64,000 nt of DNA from Photobacterium leiognathi (GCF_030685535.1 NZ_CP131601.1:682001-746000), one strand, 5' to 3'; shown: positions 19,554 to 31,337, numbered from the stretch's first letter. Notes: generated from the letters alone by a model not told the origin. Numbers and translations: made by a program.

Positions 19554-20579
19554 TTATGCGTAGTGTAAGTGGGTATCGAAACCACAGATTTCAGCACATA
19601 GCGCACTTAACGCAGGCCATGGATTGGTGTCGTAGTCGGTTTTCACTTGTAGCTCTAATTGGGTGAGCTGGCGAATAATGCCGACAAGTCGTGTCAGTGG
19701 TAGACGATGCAGCGCACCGATATACATTTCACGGCGGTTTTGCCACACCCGAAATTGCTCGAAAATAATATTAAGCGGGGTCCCTTTTTTACCCATTTCC
19801 TGCATTTTGTAGAGTTGGGTTAGTTCACGTTGCAAGGTGCGTAACAAGATTGTCGCCTCAACTCCTTCTCCTTGTAGCTGACGCAATACCCGCTGGCTAC
19901 GTTTGGCTTGGCCTGCCAATACGGCATCGACAAGCTGAAATGGGGTGTAGTGATTGTGGCGACTGAGTGCTTCTTGCAAGCGAACAATATTCAGCTCACC
20001 ATCAGGGTAGAGCAAAACCAACTTATGTAAGCTTTGTGCTAACGCTAACAAATTACCTTCGTGCCATTGTGCCAGCATTTGTACCGATTCATGATCAGGT
20101 TTTAATCCTAATAATCGACAGCGGGCTTGAATAAAGCGCGGCATTTGTTTGGCATCAGGCGTATTACATGGCACATATAACCCAATGGCATCAAGCGCTT
20201 TAAACCATTTGGTTGCTTCTTGTTTCTTATTTAAATAAGGCCCAGTAAGCACTAATAAAATATCAGGGTTTAAATGTTCAATAACCTCTAACAAGGCTTT
20301 AGCTTGATTGGCATTTAAGCCAGTGTCAGGCACGTCTAGCTCAATGATTTGCTGGGCTGAAAATAGGCTCATGGCTTGGCAGCAGTCGAGCACAAGGTTC
20401 CAATCTAGCTGGTTATCAATGGTGAAGTGGTGGCGTTCAAGAAAACCTTGCTGTTGGGCAAGTTGTTTGATGCTATCGCCACACTCTTGTTTGAGTAGTG
20501 GTTCATTACCAAATAATAGGTAGGCCTGACGCAGCCCTTTATCAAGTTGCTGCGTCAGTTGTTCTGGGTAAACTCTCAT
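19554..20579 (-). CDS. holA: DNA polymerase III delta subunit
   Basis: A 341-residue clamp-loader subunit, the wrench that opens the beta sliding clamp. The N-terminal RVYPEQLTQQLDKGLRQAYLLFGNEPLLKQE and the beta-clamp contact region near residues 60-75 agree with HolA. Its ATG overlaps the lptE stop by 4 nt, as in other gammaproteobacteria. A terminator follows, so nadD is not in the operon. Confidence 0.93.
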   Translation of the reverse strand: MRVYPEQLTQQLDKGLRQAYLLFGNEPLLKQECGDSIKQLAQQQGFLERHHFTIDNQLDWNLVLDCCQAMSLFSAQQIIELDVPDTGLNANQAKALLEVIEHLNPDILLVLTGPYLNKKQEATKWFKALDAIGLYVPCNTPDAKQMPRFIQARCRLLGLKPDHESVQMLAQWHEGNLLALAQSLHKLVLLYPDGELNIVRLQEALSRHNHYTPFQLVDAVLAGQAKRSQRVLRQLQGEGVEATILLRTLQRELTQLYKMQEMGKKGTPLNIIFEQFRVWQNRREMYIGALHRLPLTRLVGIIRQLTQLELQVKTDYDTNPWPALSALCAEICGFDTHLHYA

Positions 20580-21241
20580 TGTGCGTTATGGCTGCTGTGC
20601 TGAGTTTCTGATGCATTAGTCGGCAAAGTTGTGATTGTTGTTTTGCCTGTGTCATCTGAAGATTCTTGTTTATCTTCTTCGTTTAGGATCTCTTTAAGTT
20701 GAGAGTCGAGCTTATCTTCTTCAATTTTCTTAAATACAGCAGTTAGACGTGCAAGCTTACGCATGATTTGTTGTGCAGCTTGCTCACGCATCACGTTTAC
20801 TAACTCATCTTGTTCTACAGATTTCGCTAGCGCCGTTAATGGGTTATCAAGGAAAGTACGGGTGACTTTAGTAGTGTAAGTCTGTTGACCTTGATTTGGG
20901 ATAGTCACCGAGTAGTTAACCGTTAGGGTTAAATCGTATTCCGCTTTACCATTATTTTGATAAATCGATAAAGTACGCTCACCTTGAGACTCACTATTAA
21001 TGTTTAGATTCGGTACGTCTTTTGCCGGTGCAACTTCGCTAATGCCATGCAATTTAAATTGGTATCGCACCATACGCGTCATTTGGCCGTATGGGTCAAA
21101 GCTGGTTAATGACAGTTTAGCAATGCCGTCTGGCAGCATGTAATTACCACGAAGGTGGAAGCCACAAGAAGCTGTTGTAAGCGCGAGAAGAGTGATGATA
21201 AGTAGTCGAGTAAGGCGGTTTGCCGAGAAAAAACTTTTCAC
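20576..21241 (-). CDS. lptE: LPS-assembly lipoprotein LptE
   Basis: A 221-residue outer-membrane lipoprotein that plugs the LptD barrel for lipopolysaccharide export. I start at GTG 21241 because AAGGAG lies 9 nt upstream and the signal peptide then begins properly; the upstream extension starts with TTG and lacks such a site. Lipobox TASC followed by GFHLRG is the LptE pattern. The C-terminal 40 residues are charged and Ser/Thr-rich, longer than in E. coli. Confidence 0.9.
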   Translation of the reverse strand: MKSFFSANRLTRLLIITLLALTTASCGFHLRGNYMLPDGIAKLSLTSFDPYGQMTRMVRYQFKLHGISEVAPAKDVPNLNINSESQGERTLSIYQNNGKAEYDLTLTVNYSVTIPNQGQQTYTTKVTRTFLDNPLTALAKSVEQDELVNVMREQAAQQIMRKLARLTAVFKKIEEDKLDSQLKEILNEEDKQESSDDTGKTTITTLPTNASETQHSSHNAQ

Positions 21242-21310
21242 GAAAGTCAGCTCCTTGAAGTAAAAAGCAGTGCGCAAAGCGCAACAAGTAAAAGTATGAC
21301 TGTAATTATA

Positions 21311-21336
21311 AAGATCCCCGCAGAAGCGGGGATCTT
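21311..21336 (-). terminator. Hairpin between leuS and lptE
   Basis: A perfect 11-bp GC-rich stem (AAGATCCCCGC / GCGGGGATCTT) with an AGAA loop on the plus strand. The T run on the minus strand is short (TTTATAATT), so it may only attenuate read-through from leuS. Confidence 0.65.
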
Positions 21337-21383
21337 GAGCTTATTGCTATGTTAGACGAGCTAACAAAGAAAAGTAACCTTGA

Positions 21384-23957
21384 TTAGTTCGCTACGATGT
21401 TTAGTAGCTTACCAGGAACGTAGATCACTTTACGAATCGTTAAGCCATCAGTGAACTTAGTCACGTTCTCATCATTTAAGCCTAGCTCTTCTACTTGCTC
21501 TTTGGTTGCGTCAGCTGCAACAGTCAGTTTTGCACGTAGTTTACCGTTAACTTGAACGATGATCAGTTTCTCATCTTCCACTAATGCTTTTTCGTCAGCT
21601 TGTGGAAATTGTGCATTATCAATGTCTGTTTCGCCCAGTGCAGTCCACATTTCAAAACAGATATGTGGAGTGATTGGGTAAAGCATTGCAACAATCGCTT
21701 TTAGCGCTTCATCAAGAATTGCACGATCTTGTACAGACTCTTGAGGTGCCTTAGCAAGCTTGTTCATTAGCTCCATGATAGCAGCAATCGCAGTGTTAAA
21801 TGTCTGACGACGACCGATATCATCACTTACTTTTGCAATAGTTTTGTGAATATCACGACGAAGTGCTTTTTGATCTGCAGTTAGTGCTGCTGCATCAACT
21901 GCTTCTGCTGCGCCTTTCTCAGTGTGTTCACGGACTAGTTTCCAAACACGCTTAAGGAAACGGTTAGCACCTTCAACGCCAGACTCTTGCCATTCAAGTG
22001 TCATGTCAGCAGGTGATGCAAACATCATGAATAGACGTACTGTGTCAGCACCGTACTTGTCTACCATCTCTTGAGGGTCGATACCGTTGTTCTTAGACTT
22101 AGACATTTTGATCATGCCTGAGTGTTCAACGTTACGGCCATCAGTATCAACAGCTGAAGTGATGCGACCTTTACCGTCACGTTCAACAGTTACGTCAGTT
22201 GGTGCAACCCATTCTTTACCACCTTTATCAGTGGCGTAGAAGAATGCGTCAGCAAGAACCATACCTTGACATAGTAGTTGCTTGAACGGCTCGTCAGATG
22301 TTACGTAGCCAGCATCACGTAGTAGTTTATGGAAGAAGCGAGAGTACAGTAGGTGCATACATGCGTGCTCAATACCACCAATGTATTGGTCTACAGGTAG
22401 CCAGTAGTTCGCTTTTTCTGGATCTAGGATGTCGTCAGCTTGTGGTGAACAGTAACGTGCGTAGTACCAAGAAGATTCCATGAAGGTATCAAACGTGTCT
22501 GTTTCACGTAGTGCTGGCTCGCCGTTAAAGGTAGTTTTCGCCCACTCTTTATCAGCTTTGATTGGGCTAGTCACGCCATCCATTACCACGTCTTCTGGCA
22601 GAATCACTGGTAGTTGATCTGCTGGTACTGGGTGAACTTCACCATCTTCAGTGGTTACCATTGGGATTGGTGCGCCCCAGTAACGTTGACGAGATACACC
22701 CCAGTCACGTAGACGGAAGTTAACTGTCTTCTTACCTTTACCTTCAGCTTCAAGTTTTGCTGCAATGGCATCAAATGCTTGTTGGAAGTTTAGTCCATCG
22801 AACTCACCTGAATTAAACAGGACACCTTTTTCAGTGTATGCCGCTTCAGCGATATCTAGCTCGCTACCATCTTCTGGCTTGATAACTGCCATGATGTCGA
22901 TGTTGTACTTAGTCGCAAACTCGAAGTCACGTTGATCGTGCGCAGGTACTGCCATTACTGCACCTGTGCCGTAATCCATCAGTACGAAGTTTGCTACGTA
23001 TACAGGTACTTCACGACCATCTAGTGGATGGATAGCGGTTAGGCCAGTATCCATGCCTTTCTTTTCCATGGTTGCAAGATCAGCTTCTGCAACCTTGTTG
23101 TTACGGCATTCGTGAATGAAATCTGCAAGTGCTGGATTATTCTCAGCTGCTTTTGCTGCAAGAGGGTGACCTGCTGCGATGCTTACGAATGTCACACCCA
23201 TTAGTGTGTCAGGGCGTGTTGTGTAAACTTCTAGATCGTCGTTGTCTTTAACTTTGAATGTTAGTTCAACACCTTCAGAGCGACCAATCCAGTTGCGCTG
23301 CATGGTTTTTACCATTTCAGGCCAACCGTCTAGTTGATCAAGATCGTCAAGTAGCTCTTGTGCGTACTCAGTGATCTTAATGAACCATTGTGGGATCTCT
23401 TTTTGCTCAACTGGTGTGTCACAACGCCAACAGCAACCATCTTCAACCTGCTCGTTAGCAAGTACAGTTTGGTCGTTTGGACACCAGTTAACAGATGAAG
23501 TCTTCTTGTAAACAAGACCTTTGTTGTAAAGCTTAGTGAAGAACTCTTGCTCCCAACGGTAGTATTCTGGCGTACATGTTGCGAACTCACGGTTCCAATC
23601 GTAACCAAAGCCTAATAGCTTAAGTTGGTTCTTCATGTACTCGATGTTTTCGTAAGTCCATGGCGCAGGTGCCGTCTTATTTTTCACTGCCGCATTTTCA
23701 GTCGGTAAACCAAATGCATCCCAGCCGATTGGCTGCATTACATTTTTACCTTGTAAGCGCTGGTAGCGAGAGATAACATCACCGATAGTGTAGTTACGCA
23801 CGTGACCCATGTGCAGTCGACCACTTGGGTACGGGAACATGGAGAGACAGTAGAATTTTTCTTTATTAGGGTCTTCACTAACAACAAAGGTTTTTTTGTT
23901 GTCCCAATGTTCTTGAACTTTCTGTTCAATGTCCTGTGGACGATATTGTTCTTGCAT
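21384..23957 (-). CDS. leuS: Leucyl-tRNA synthetase
   Basis: An 857-residue class I synthetase. HIGH-type motif in PSGRLHMGH near residue 45, a zinc-type CWRCDTP element near 177, editing domain with TTRPDTLMG near 250, and KMSKS in [11 protein letters not shown] near 620. The ATG at 23957 gives the usual MQEQYRP start; a further ATG three codons upstream is possible. Notable in context: the same chromosome region carries 13 tRNA-Leu(UAG) genes about 10 kb away. Confidence 0.96.
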   Translation of the reverse strand: MQEQYRPQDIEQKVQEHWDNKKTFVVSEDPNKEKFYCLSMFPYPSGRLHMGHVRNYTIGDVISRYQRLQGKNVMQPIGWDAFGLPTENAAVKNKTAPAPWTYENIEYMKNQLKLLGFGYDWNREFATCTPEYYRWEQEFFTKLYNKGLVYKKTSSVNWCPNDQTVLANEQVEDGCCWRCDTPVEQKEIPQWFIKITEYAQELLDDLDQLDGWPEMVKTMQRNWIGRSEGVELTFKVKDNDDLEVYTTRPDTLMGVTFVSIAAGHPLAAKAAENNPALADFIHECRNNKVAEADLATMEKKGMDTGLTAIHPLDGREVPVYVANFVLMDYGTGAVMAVPAHDQRDFEFATKYNIDIMAVIKPEDGSELDIAEAAYTEKGVLFNSGEFDGLNFQQAFDAIAAKLEAEGKGKKTVNFRLRDWGVSRQRYWGAPIPMVTTEDGEVHPVPADQLPVILPEDVVMDGVTSPIKADKEWAKTTFNGEPALRETDTFDTFMESSWYYARYCSPQADDILDPEKANYWLPVDQYIGGIEHACMHLLYSRFFHKLLRDAGYVTSDEPFKQLLCQGMVLADAFFYATDKGGKEWVAPTDVTVERDGKGRITSAVDTDGRNVEHSGMIKMSKSKNNGIDPQEMVDKYGADTVRLFMMFASPADMTLEWQESGVEGANRFLKRVWKLVREHTEKGAAEAVDAAALTADQKALRRDIHKTIAKVSDDIGRRQTFNTAIAAIMELMNKLAKAPQESVQDRAILDEALKAIVAMLYPITPHICFEMWTALGETDIDNAQFPQADEKALVEDEKLIIVQVNGKLRAKLTVAADATKEQVEELGLNDENVTKFTDGLTIRKVIYVPGKLLNIVAN

Positions 23958-24128
23958 CGATGGCATCCGGAATAGTGTGAGTTTGATATAAACACATTCA
24001 AATGAATCGGCATAGAATAACCAAAGGTAAAGGTGTCAACAATAGCTGAAGGCAATTCGATACCTTTAATCTTGTATTTGGCGGTATTTCAGCACGCTTT
24101 TAGTCAATATAGGCTAAGGAGAAACATC

Positions 24129-24611
24129 ATGACTCAACAAAAAGCACATTACGAAGCGCTATTAGAAAAAGTCACCGAGACATTAAAAAATAGCCCACAA
24201 GAGCTTAAGAAGTTTATTGAGACGACTGAACTGTATGGTAAAGCCGCCAGCGATATGACCAAAGATGAGCTTGCATTAATTGAAGCGTATTTAAAAAGTG
24301 ATCTAAAAACCTTCAGTGAAGAAGCGAAAAACAGCCCAGAGCCTTTCAAAGAAAGCCCATTCTATAAGTTAGTAAGTGAAACCATTTGGCAGCACCTTGC
24401 TGAAATCACGGATAAGACACAATTAGAGTGGCTAGAAGTAATGGATGATATTAAACACAAAGGGGTGTATCACTCAGGCGAGTTAGTAGGGCTTGGACAT
24501 TTAGTTTGTGAGAAATGCGGTCATCAACAGACCATTACACATGTGACTCGTATTGAGCCATGTATTAAATGTGGCTGTAAAGAATTTAGCCGTCAGCCGC
24601 TTGAGCCGTAA
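24129..24611 (+). CDS. Zinc-ribbon protein, YbeL/DUF1451 family
   Basis: A 160-residue soluble protein, acidic and helical for about 115 residues, followed by a C-terminal zinc ribbon with two CxxC pairs (CEKCGHQQ and CIKCGCKEF). AAGGAGAAACATC directly before the ATG at 24129 decides the start; the open frame upstream is not coding. It resembles E. coli YbeL, also next to leuS. The function is unknown. Confidence 0.82.
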   Translation: MTQQKAHYEALLEKVTETLKNSPQELKKFIETTELYGKAASDMTKDELALIEAYLKSDLKTFSEEAKNSPEPFKESPFYKLVSETIWQHLAEITDKTQLEWLEVMDDIKHKGVYHSGELVGLGHLVCEKCGHQQTITHVTRIEPCIKCGCKEFSRQPLEP

Positions 24612-24634
24612 ACAGTTCGTTTTAGTCGATAAGA

Positions 24635-24662
24635 AAAACGCAGCCCGAGAGCTGCGTTTTTT
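24635..24662. terminator. Bidirectional terminator after the zinc-ribbon gene
   Basis: AAAACGCAGC / GCTGCGTTTT 10-bp stem, 6-nt loop and T run, shared with the convergent SYLF gene. Confidence 0.88.
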
Positions 24663-24683
24663 ATATATAGCGTTTAGGTTTGA

Positions 24684-25412
24684 TTAGATGTCGTCAGGAC
24701 GCTCTAAAGTTTCAACAACCACTGCATTTTCTTCTGCTGGCGTTTTAATGGTTTCAGCTGGCTTTACAGTTTTTGCTTCTTGAGCAGGTTTCTGTAGCCC
24801 TTGAGGTACCATCTTGTCGTAGCCTTTCACATTACGTGTCGCTTCTGTCATTGGCTCGAAAGTGAACTTTTGACCAGCTAGTGATGCTTCAATCATGGCA
24901 CCACCTTTGGCTTTAGTGAAGATAGCAACGCCATTAATGTAGCTGCGTGTTGCGTATTCACCGTTAGAGCCTGCACCTGCGCCAGCTGTACCTGCTTTTG
25001 CCGAGGCGCCTTCATCTAAGGCGACAGCTGATGCTTGAGCATCTAGCTCGAAGCTACCGCTAACAAAATTGTCATACGCGCGCTTGTCTTGGAAGAACAA
25101 GATCTCACTGTAAGCCTGTCCACCAAATTGTAAGCCAATAGATACTTGGAATAGTTTAGCAAAGCCAGTTGCTTGGTTCGCTTTAAAGACAACACCATTG
25201 CCGTAAGCACCACCGACCCAAAAACCGCCTTTACCAACTGAAGGGAAAACGACATAACCATAAGCGCTTTTAAAGAATGGCTGAGTTTGTGGTGACTGAT
25301 AGAACAAGTCGAGTGCTTTTTGTGTATCACTATCTTGTGCTAGTGCTGACGTCGAGCTCAGCATCATGATACAGGTACATAAGGTAATAAATAGTTTATG
25401 TATCGTTTTCAT
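24684..25412 (-). CDS. SYLF/YSC84-domain exported protein
   Basis: A 242-residue protein with a signal peptide (1-25, ending SALAQ) and a SYLF (Ysc84) domain over about 45-200, with the repeated GKGGFWVGGAYGNGVVF pattern and QFGGQAYSE. Eukaryotic SYLF domains bind phosphoinositides; bacterial ones are periplasmic lipid-binding candidates of unknown role. The last 40 residues are Lys/Glu/Pro-rich and probably disordered. It stands alone between two terminators. Confidence 0.8.
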   Translation of the reverse strand: MKTIHKLFITLCTCIMMLSSTSALAQDSDTQKALDLFYQSPQTQPFFKSAYGYVVFPSVGKGGFWVGGAYGNGVVFKANQATGFAKLFQVSIGLQFGGQAYSEILFFQDKRAYDNFVSGSFELDAQASAVALDEGASAKAGTAGAGAGSNGEYATRSYINGVAIFTKAKGGAMIEASLAGQKFTFEPMTEATRNVKGYDKMVPQGLQKPAQEAKTVKPAETIKTPAEENAVVVETLERPDDI

Positions 25413-25530
25413 TAATCCGATCCTTGCAGGTTACGTAAGGCTTTGGGGGAGAGCCTTGCGAATCATAGGTTCTTTGTATGTGGTGTTTATAAGTATTTGG
25501 TTATTTATTCAACCAACATACCATGTGATT

Positions 25531-25564
25531 AAAAAAAAGGTGAAGCTTAAATCTTCACCTTTTT
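25531..25564. terminator. Terminator of lnt
   Basis: AGGTGAAG / CTTCACCT stem flanked by eight A and five T residues; on the minus strand it follows the lnt stop by 7 nt. Confidence 0.85.
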
Positions 25565-25571
25565 ATTCACT

Positions 25572-27126
25572 TTACTCGGTTTCTAATTCTCGAGTGTCAC
25601 GGAAATGTCCGCGTTGTCGACGGATCAGAATCCACGATAAGGCAAATGCCCATAAGCTATAGAAGTACAGTGGTAAACTACCAAGGGTGGTGTATGGCGT
25701 CATCCCAATTGTTGGGATCACTGTTGCTTTTAGAACACCAGTTACAAACTGCGGTAACTTTTTGGTGATATGACCTTCGTGATTAACAACAGCGGTAATC
25801 CCTGTGTTGGTTGCACGCAATAGTGGTTTTCCAAGCTCTAGGGCGCGCATCTGAGCGATTTCCATATGCTGGAAAGGACCAATAGAGCGACCAAACCACG
25901 CATCATTCGATAAAGTCAGTAACATTTCTGTGTGATTAGTGATGTTTTCACGCATTTGCTCACTAAATGCCACTTCATAACAAAGTGCTGGTGCAATAGA
26001 GTAACCATGTGCTTGAATGTTTGGCTGTACGTACGCACCACGGCTAAATGACGACATTGGTAAGTTAAACAATGGTGCAATAGGGCGAAGTAAATCACCA
26101 AATGGCACGAACTCACCAAAAGGTAGCAGGTGATGCTTACTGTATCGTGTCGCTGTGTCGTAGTTATACGGGCCGTCAGCATCTACACCTAAGGTTAAGA
26201 TGTTATTGAAGAACTGACCATCTGGTTTCTGATCAAGAATACTGAGTGATCACTGTGCTGTTATTAGCGCGGGCTGCATCATCTAATCCTTGTAAGAACA
26301 CAGGAATGTGGGCTTCTAAAGCAGGAATTGCCGCTTCTGGTAAGATGATCAGATCAGAACCCCAGTTTTCACGGGTCAGATCCATGTATTTCATCAAGGT
26401 CGGCCAGCGCTCATTCGGATCCCATTTCTTTTCTTGCGGGATGTTGCCCTGAATTAATGCCACCGTAACACTGTTTTTCGGATCAGGTTTCACCCACTGT
26501 GCTTTACCAGCCCAGAATGATAGACCAATGATCACAACAGGGATTAATAATGGTTTCCAATTACGGTAACTAATTGCAGCAACAATGGCACCAGAGTTCA
26601 GCACTAATGCAAGCGTAATACCTTCGACACCAAAGATAGGTGCAATAGACGCAAGAGGGCTATCAATTTGGCTATAACCCATCCATAGCCAAGGAAAGCC
26701 AGTAAATAACCAGCCACGGATCCAATCTAGGATTAACCAGATCACAGGACCTGTAAGTAGTAGCTGGTGGAAAGGACGATGACGGTTAATACGATTGTAT
26801 AGGTAACCGAAAAGCGCGGGATAAAGTGCAAGATAGCCAATTAATAGGCTCATCAAGAATACGCTAGCGATCTTTGGCATACCACCAAAGTTATCAATAC
26901 TAACGTGTACCCAGCTAATACCAGTACCAAACATGCCTAAACCGTAAAGGAAACCGATCAGAGCAGAGCGTTTAGCCGTTTTATGCTGGAGTAAGAAGAA
27001 AAAGGCAATGAGAGATAATGGCGCAAGTAGCCAATAGTTATAAGGTGCAAAAGAAAGGGTAGCAATGGCACCCGCTGGGACCGCTGCGAGCAGCTGTCCC
27101 AACGTTAGTAATGATTTTTTTGTCAT
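25572..27126 (-). pseudogene. lnt: Apolipoprotein N-acyltransferase, frameshifted as read
   Basis: Lnt adds the third acyl chain to outer-membrane lipoproteins. As read, the first 294 codons (membrane helices and the nitrilase-domain Glu in ILPEAAIPALE) run into a TGA at 26233-26235. From about 26243 the reading continues in the +1 frame without a stop to 25572, with the catalytic Lys in [11 protein letters not shown] and Cys in APALCYEV. Removing one base near 26244 would restore a 517-residue protein, the family length (E. coli 512). The gene is normally essential, so a sequencing error is the simplest reading; a real mutation or programmed +1 shift is less likely. The start overlaps no gene; corC lies 3 nt upstream. 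Confidence 0.9.
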
Positions 27127-27129
27127 TAT

Positions 27130-28002
27130 TTAAGAAGTAATAGTCGGTTGAAATGCTTCGTCAGGAACCGTTACTTGTAACTGGATAACACGACGGTTAT
27201 CGGCAGAAGTCACTTTAAACGAGTAACCATCAACTTCAACAACTTCACCTCGGGTTGGTAGGTGACCAAAACTCATCATCACAAGTCCGCCAACGGTATC
27301 GACTTCTTCGTCGCAGAATGAGGTTTGGAAGAGTTCATTGAAATCTTCAATGGTTGTCAGTGCTTTTACCGCATAAGTGTGTTTACTTAACTGACGGATA
27401 TCTTGCTCTTCTTCGTCGTCGAATTCATCTTCGATTTCACCAACGATTTGTTCAAGGATATCTTCAATGGTGATAACACCGGAAACACCACCAAACTCAT
27501 CAACCACAATCGCCATGTGGTAGCGCTCTTCGCGGAATTCTTTTAATAGACGGTCAACGCGCTTACTTTCCGGCACAACAACGGCAGGGCGTAGCACTTT
27601 GTCCATATCAAAAGGTTCGCTATCAGGAAGCAGATAACGGAGAAGATCTTTGGCTAGCAAAATGCCTTCAACGTGGTCTTTGTCATCACTGATCACTGGG
27701 TAACGAGAGTGTTGGGCTTCAACAATTAAATCAATCAGATCTTCTAACTTCTGAGAACGCTCAATCGTGATCATTTGTGAACGTGGGATCATAATATCAC
27801 GTACACGCATTTCAGAAATTTCCATTACACCTTCGAGCATGTCGCGAGTGTCGTGGTCGATCAGATCGTTTTCTTCTGAATCTCGAAAAACTTCAACCAA
27901 GTCTTCACGGTTTTGTGGTTCACCTTGAAACAGTTGGTCAATACGTTCAAAGAAGGACTTTCTACTCGGACCTTCAGATGTTTGGGGGTTATCTTCGTTC
28001 AT
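27130..28002 (-). CDS. corC: CorC/YbeX CBS-domain protein
   Basis: A 290-residue soluble protein with paired CBS domains (about 65-190, [14 protein letters not shown] ... [19 protein letters not shown]) and a C-terminal CorC/HlyC transporter-associated domain (about 200-285). It has been linked to Mg2+/Co2+ efflux in Salmonella, and in this conserved cluster to lnt and ribosome maturation genes. An acidic stretch [10 protein letters not shown] joins the domains. The order phoL-ybeY-corC-lnt is the E. coli order. Confidence 0.92.
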   Translation of the reverse strand: MNEDNPQTSEGPSRKSFFERIDQLFQGEPQNREDLVEVFRDSEENDLIDHDTRDMLEGVMEISEMRVRDIMIPRSQMITIERSQKLEDLIDLIVEAQHSRYPVISDDKDHVEGILLAKDLLRYLLPDSEPFDMDKVLRPAVVVPESKRVDRLLKEFREERYHMAIVVDEFGGVSGVITIEDILEQIVGEIEDEFDDEEEQDIRQLSKHTYAVKALTTIEDFNELFQTSFCDEEVDTVGGLVMMSFGHLPTRGEVVEVDGYSFKVTSADNRRVIQLQVTVPDEAFQPTITS

Positions 28003-28089
28003 TATTTACTTTCAGCAAATAGCTTGTCAGCTAAGTGGACGATGCCACGGAAATGCGATCCATCACATGATGAATCGCGGTATTAAATA

Positions 28090-28554
28090 TTATTGCTTTT
28101 CAGAGATGTAAGGATCAACAAAGCCCATGTTTTGCATGATTTCTGTTTCTAAACCTTCCATTTGTTCAGCTTCATCATCTTCAATATGATCATAACCTAG
28201 CAGATGAAGACTGCCATGTACAACCATATGTGCCCAATGTGCTGTTAGCGGCTTATTCTGCTCAAGTGCTTCTTTTTCTACCACTTGTCGGCAAATAATT
28301 AAGTCGCCTAACAGTTCCAATTCAATGCCCGGAGGCGCTTCAAATGGAAAAGATAACACGTTGGTTGGACGATCTTTACCACGGTATTCAAGGTTAAGCT
28401 CATGGCTGTCAGCTTCATCCACTAAGCGGATAGTGACTTCAGCATCAGCTTGAAAAGGGGTAACGGCTGCATCTAACCACTGTTGGAATTCTGCTTCAGT
28501 TGGCAGTCCATCTTGGCTTTCAGTGGCGTATTGTAAATCAAGGTAAATAGCCAT
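28090..28554 (-). CDS. ybeY: Endoribonuclease YbeY (rRNA maturation)
   Basis: A 154-residue metal-dependent RNase needed for 16S rRNA 3' maturation and ribosome quality control. The zinc motif [11 protein letters not shown] (H-x3-H-x5-H) is complete near residue 115. It overlaps the phoL stop by one base, so the two are coupled. Length and motif are normal. Confidence 0.95.
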   Translation of the reverse strand: MAIYLDLQYATESQDGLPTEAEFQQWLDAAVTPFQADAEVTIRLVDEADSHELNLEYRGKDRPTNVLSFPFEAPPGIELELLGDLIICRQVVEKEALEQNKPLTAHWAHMVVHGSLHLLGYDHIEDDEAEQMEGLETEIMQNMGFVDPYISEKQ

Positions 28555-29651
28555 TAGTTACTCTTTTCTGATTCTACTTTTGCCGCTGCTGCAACAGCAA
28601 CTAACGCGGCTTCTTTCGCATCTTGCTCAGCGCGACGGCGTTGTTCTGCAAGTTTGCGTTGCTTCTGATCTTCGCTTTCCCATGTTTCGTACGCTTGCAC
28701 AATACGAGCAACAACGGGATGGCGAACAACGTCATCGGCTTGGAAGAAGTTAAAGCTGATTTCATCAACATCAGATAATACTTCAATCGCATGGCGTAGA
28801 CCTGAACGAGCCCCACGTGGTAAGTCGATCTGGGTAACGTCATAGGTGATCACTGCACATGAGTTAAAACCAATACGGGTTAGGAACATTTTCATCTGTT
28901 CAACCGTGGTGTTTTGGCTCTCATCTAGGATGATAAATGCATCATTAAGGGTACGTCCACGCATATATGCTAATGGGGCAACTTCAATCACATTTCGTTC
29001 AATTAATTTTTCTACTCGCTCGAAGCCTAACATTTCAAATAGTGCATCGTAGAGTGGTCGAAGGTAAGGATCGACCTTCTGGCTTAAATCGCCTGGTAGA
29101 AAACCTAATTTCTCACCAGCTTCAACCGCTGGACGCGTTAATAGAATACGTCGGATCTCTTGACGCTCTAATGCATCGACCGCCGCAGCAACGGCAAGGT
29201 AGGTTTTACCCGTACAAGCAGGACCAATACCAAAGGTAATATCATGCGTCACCATGTTAGCAATGTATTGTGCTTGGTTTGGTGTACGTGGCTTAATCAC
29301 ACCTTTTTTAGTTTTGATGTGAATTTCTTTACCGTATGGGATAGAAGATTCTGTTGTTTGCTCTAATACGCCAGATTCTTTGATCGCAAGGTGGATTTGA
29401 TCCGGTTCGATATCAGGAATGTTATTACGCACAGGGGCGGTATCAACGTAGAGATCTTTAATGATATTGGTAGCAGCTTCGGCAGTATGTGGTTTACCCA
29501 CAACGCTAAAGTTATTGCTACGGTGATTGATCTCAACACCCAAACGGCGTTCTAATTGTTTGATATTGTCGTCGAAAGGGCCACAGAGGCTGGAAAGGCG
29601 CTGGTTATCGGCAGGTTCCAGGGTAAATTCTACAGTAATTATTTTGCTCAA
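28554..29651 (-). CDS. phoL: PhoH-like ATPase PhoL (YbeZ)
   Basis: A 365-residue ATPase: an N-terminal KH-like part (about 1-90), Walker A in [11 protein letters not shown] near residue 142 and Walker B in [11 protein letters not shown] near 237. YbeZ interacts with YbeY in rRNA processing. The C-terminus is a Lys/Ala/Glu-rich helix. It lies downstream of miaB after about 100 nt and is followed directly by ybeY. Confidence 0.93.
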   Translation of the reverse strand: MSKIITVEFTLEPADNQRLSSLCGPFDDNIKQLERRLGVEINHRSNNFSVVGKPHTAEAATNIIKDLYVDTAPVRNNIPDIEPDQIHLAIKESGVLEQTTESSIPYGKEIHIKTKKGVIKPRTPNQAQYIANMVTHDITFGIGPACTGKTYLAVAAAVDALERQEIRRILLTRPAVEAGEKLGFLPGDLSQKVDPYLRPLYDALFEMLGFERVEKLIERNVIEVAPLAYMRGRTLNDAFIILDESQNTTVEQMKMFLTRIGFNSCAVITYDVTQIDLPRGARSGLRHAIEVLSDVDEISFNFFQADDVVRHPVVARIVQAYETWESEDQKQRKLAEQRRRAEQDAKEAALVAVAAAAKVESEKSN

Positions 29652-29751
29652 GGTTTGCCTCTCATTTAGGCCGCCGAGTGGCGGCCATATACATAGGGCA
29701 GAAGACGTACTCTAGTAATACGTAATGCTTCAATAAAGCGATTACGATTTA

Positions 29752-31176
29752 CTATGGAGTATAAACGCCTACACCCAATTCATCTTCTTTACGAGTCTTC
29801 GCCATCATTTCTGCTGGAGTCATCGCAACACGAAGATTCATTTCAGCTTCTGTACGTACTAGCTCACCGCGTAGTGAGTTAGTAAATACGTCAGTGATCT
29901 TCACGTCTACGAATTGACCAATTAAATCAGCAGAACCTTCGAAGTTAACAACTCGGTTGTTCTCAGTACGACCACGAAGTTCCATTACGTTCTTCTTCGA
30001 TGGACCTTCTACAAGGATACGTTGTTCAGTACCTAGCATTTGGCGTGAGTAACGCATAGCTTGAGTATTGATCTGTTGTTGTAGTTCGTACAAGCGTTCT
30101 TTTTTCACTTCTTCTGTAAGATCACATGGGTAATCCGCTGCTGGCGTACCAGGGCGCGCAGAGAAAATGAAGCTAAAGCTCATGTCAAAATCAACGTCAC
30201 GGATCAGCTTCATTGTATCTTGGAAGTCCTGATCGGTTTCGCCAGGGAATGCCACGATAAAGTCAGAGCTGATAGTAATATCAGGACGTGCTTGACGTAG
30301 TTTACGGATTTTAGATTTGTACTCGATAGCCGTGTGTGGACGCTTCATCATAGTTAGGATGCGATCCGAACCACTTTGTACAGGTAAGTGTAAGAAGCTT
30401 ACAAGCTCTGGCGTATCTTTGTACACTTCGATGATGTCATCAGTGAACTCGATAGGGTGGCTTGTTGTGTAACGAATACGGTCAATACCATCGATAGCAG
30501 CAACAAGACGTAGCAGTTCAGCAAATGATGCGATTTCACCATCGTGCATTGCGCCACGGTATGCGTTTACGTTTTGACCTAGTAGGTTAACTTCACGTAC
30601 ACCTTGCTCTGCAAGTTGGGCAATTTCAAATAGTACGTCATCAAGTGGACGGCTAACTTCTTCACCACGTGTGTATGGAACTACACAGTAAGTACAGTAT
30701 TTAGAACAACCTTCCATGATAGAAACGAACGCTGTTGCGCCTTCTGCACGTGGTTCTGGTAGGCTGTCAAATTTCTCAATTTCAGGGAATGAGATATCCA
30801 TAACAGGCGCATCGTCAGATTGCGACTGTTTAATCATTTCTGGTAGGCGGTGTAGAGTCTGTGGACCAAAAATCACATCAACGTAAGGTGCACGTTGACG
30901 AATAGAATCGCCTTCTTGGGTTGCTACACAACCACCGACACCGATCACAAGATCCGGCTTCTTATCTTTTAATGTTTTCCAACGACCTAATTGGTGGAAA
31001 ACTTTCTCTTGTGCCTTTTCACGGATCGAGCAGGTGTTAAGTAGCAGAACATCTGCTTCTTCTGGGATTTCCGTTAACTCAAAGCCATTAGCTGCATTAA
31101 GAAGATCTGCCATTTTAGATGAATCGTATTCGTTCATCTGGCAGCCCCAGGTTTTGATCAGCAGTTTCTTCGCCAT
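29752..31176 (-). CDS. miaB: tRNA-2-methylthio-N6-dimethylallyladenosine synthase MiaB
   Basis: A 474-residue radical-SAM methylthiotransferase that modifies A37 of tRNAs reading UNN codons. UPF0004 domain with three cysteines ([27 protein letters not shown]), radical SAM motif CSKYCTYC near residue 157, and a C-terminal TRAM domain (about 378-440). Length is normal. The downstream phoL-ybeY-corC-lnt genes probably share its transcript. Confidence 0.96.
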   Translation of the reverse strand: MAKKLLIKTWGCQMNEYDSSKMADLLNAANGFELTEIPEEADVLLLNTCSIREKAQEKVFHQLGRWKTLKDKKPDLVIGVGGCVATQEGDSIRQRAPYVDVIFGPQTLHRLPEMIKQSQSDDAPVMDISFPEIEKFDSLPEPRAEGATAFVSIMEGCSKYCTYCVVPYTRGEEVSRPLDDVLFEIAQLAEQGVREVNLLGQNVNAYRGAMHDGEIASFAELLRLVAAIDGIDRIRYTTSHPIEFTDDIIEVYKDTPELVSFLHLPVQSGSDRILTMMKRPHTAIEYKSKIRKLRQARPDITISSDFIVAFPGETDQDFQDTMKLIRDVDFDMSFSFIFSARPGTPAADYPCDLTEEVKKERLYELQQQINTQAMRYSRQMLGTEQRILVEGPSKKNVMELRGRTENNRVVNFEGSADLIGQFVDVKITDVFTNSLRGELVRTEAEMNLRVAMTPAEMMAKTRKEDELGVGVYTP

Positions 31177-31337
31177 CTCTAACTCTTCGCTCGTAGTGTT
31201 GATTTCATTACATTCAGATTACGGGCTGACAGGGGACATAGATTGTCATCACCTGTAGCAAGCCGCGTATTGTACTGCTTTAAACTCGCTCTGACCAGAT
31301 CATCACCACCCCGAATAAATTGTGGGTTTATTCTTTA

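Noticed and set aside
24033..24128. A 32-codon extension of the zinc-ribbon protein
   Set aside because: AAGGAGAAACATC before the ATG at 24129 and the family N-terminus favour the shorter form.
31312..31333. GAATAAA/TTTATTC hairpin after mtgA as terminator
   Set aside because: A weak A/T-only stem without a T run on the coding strand.
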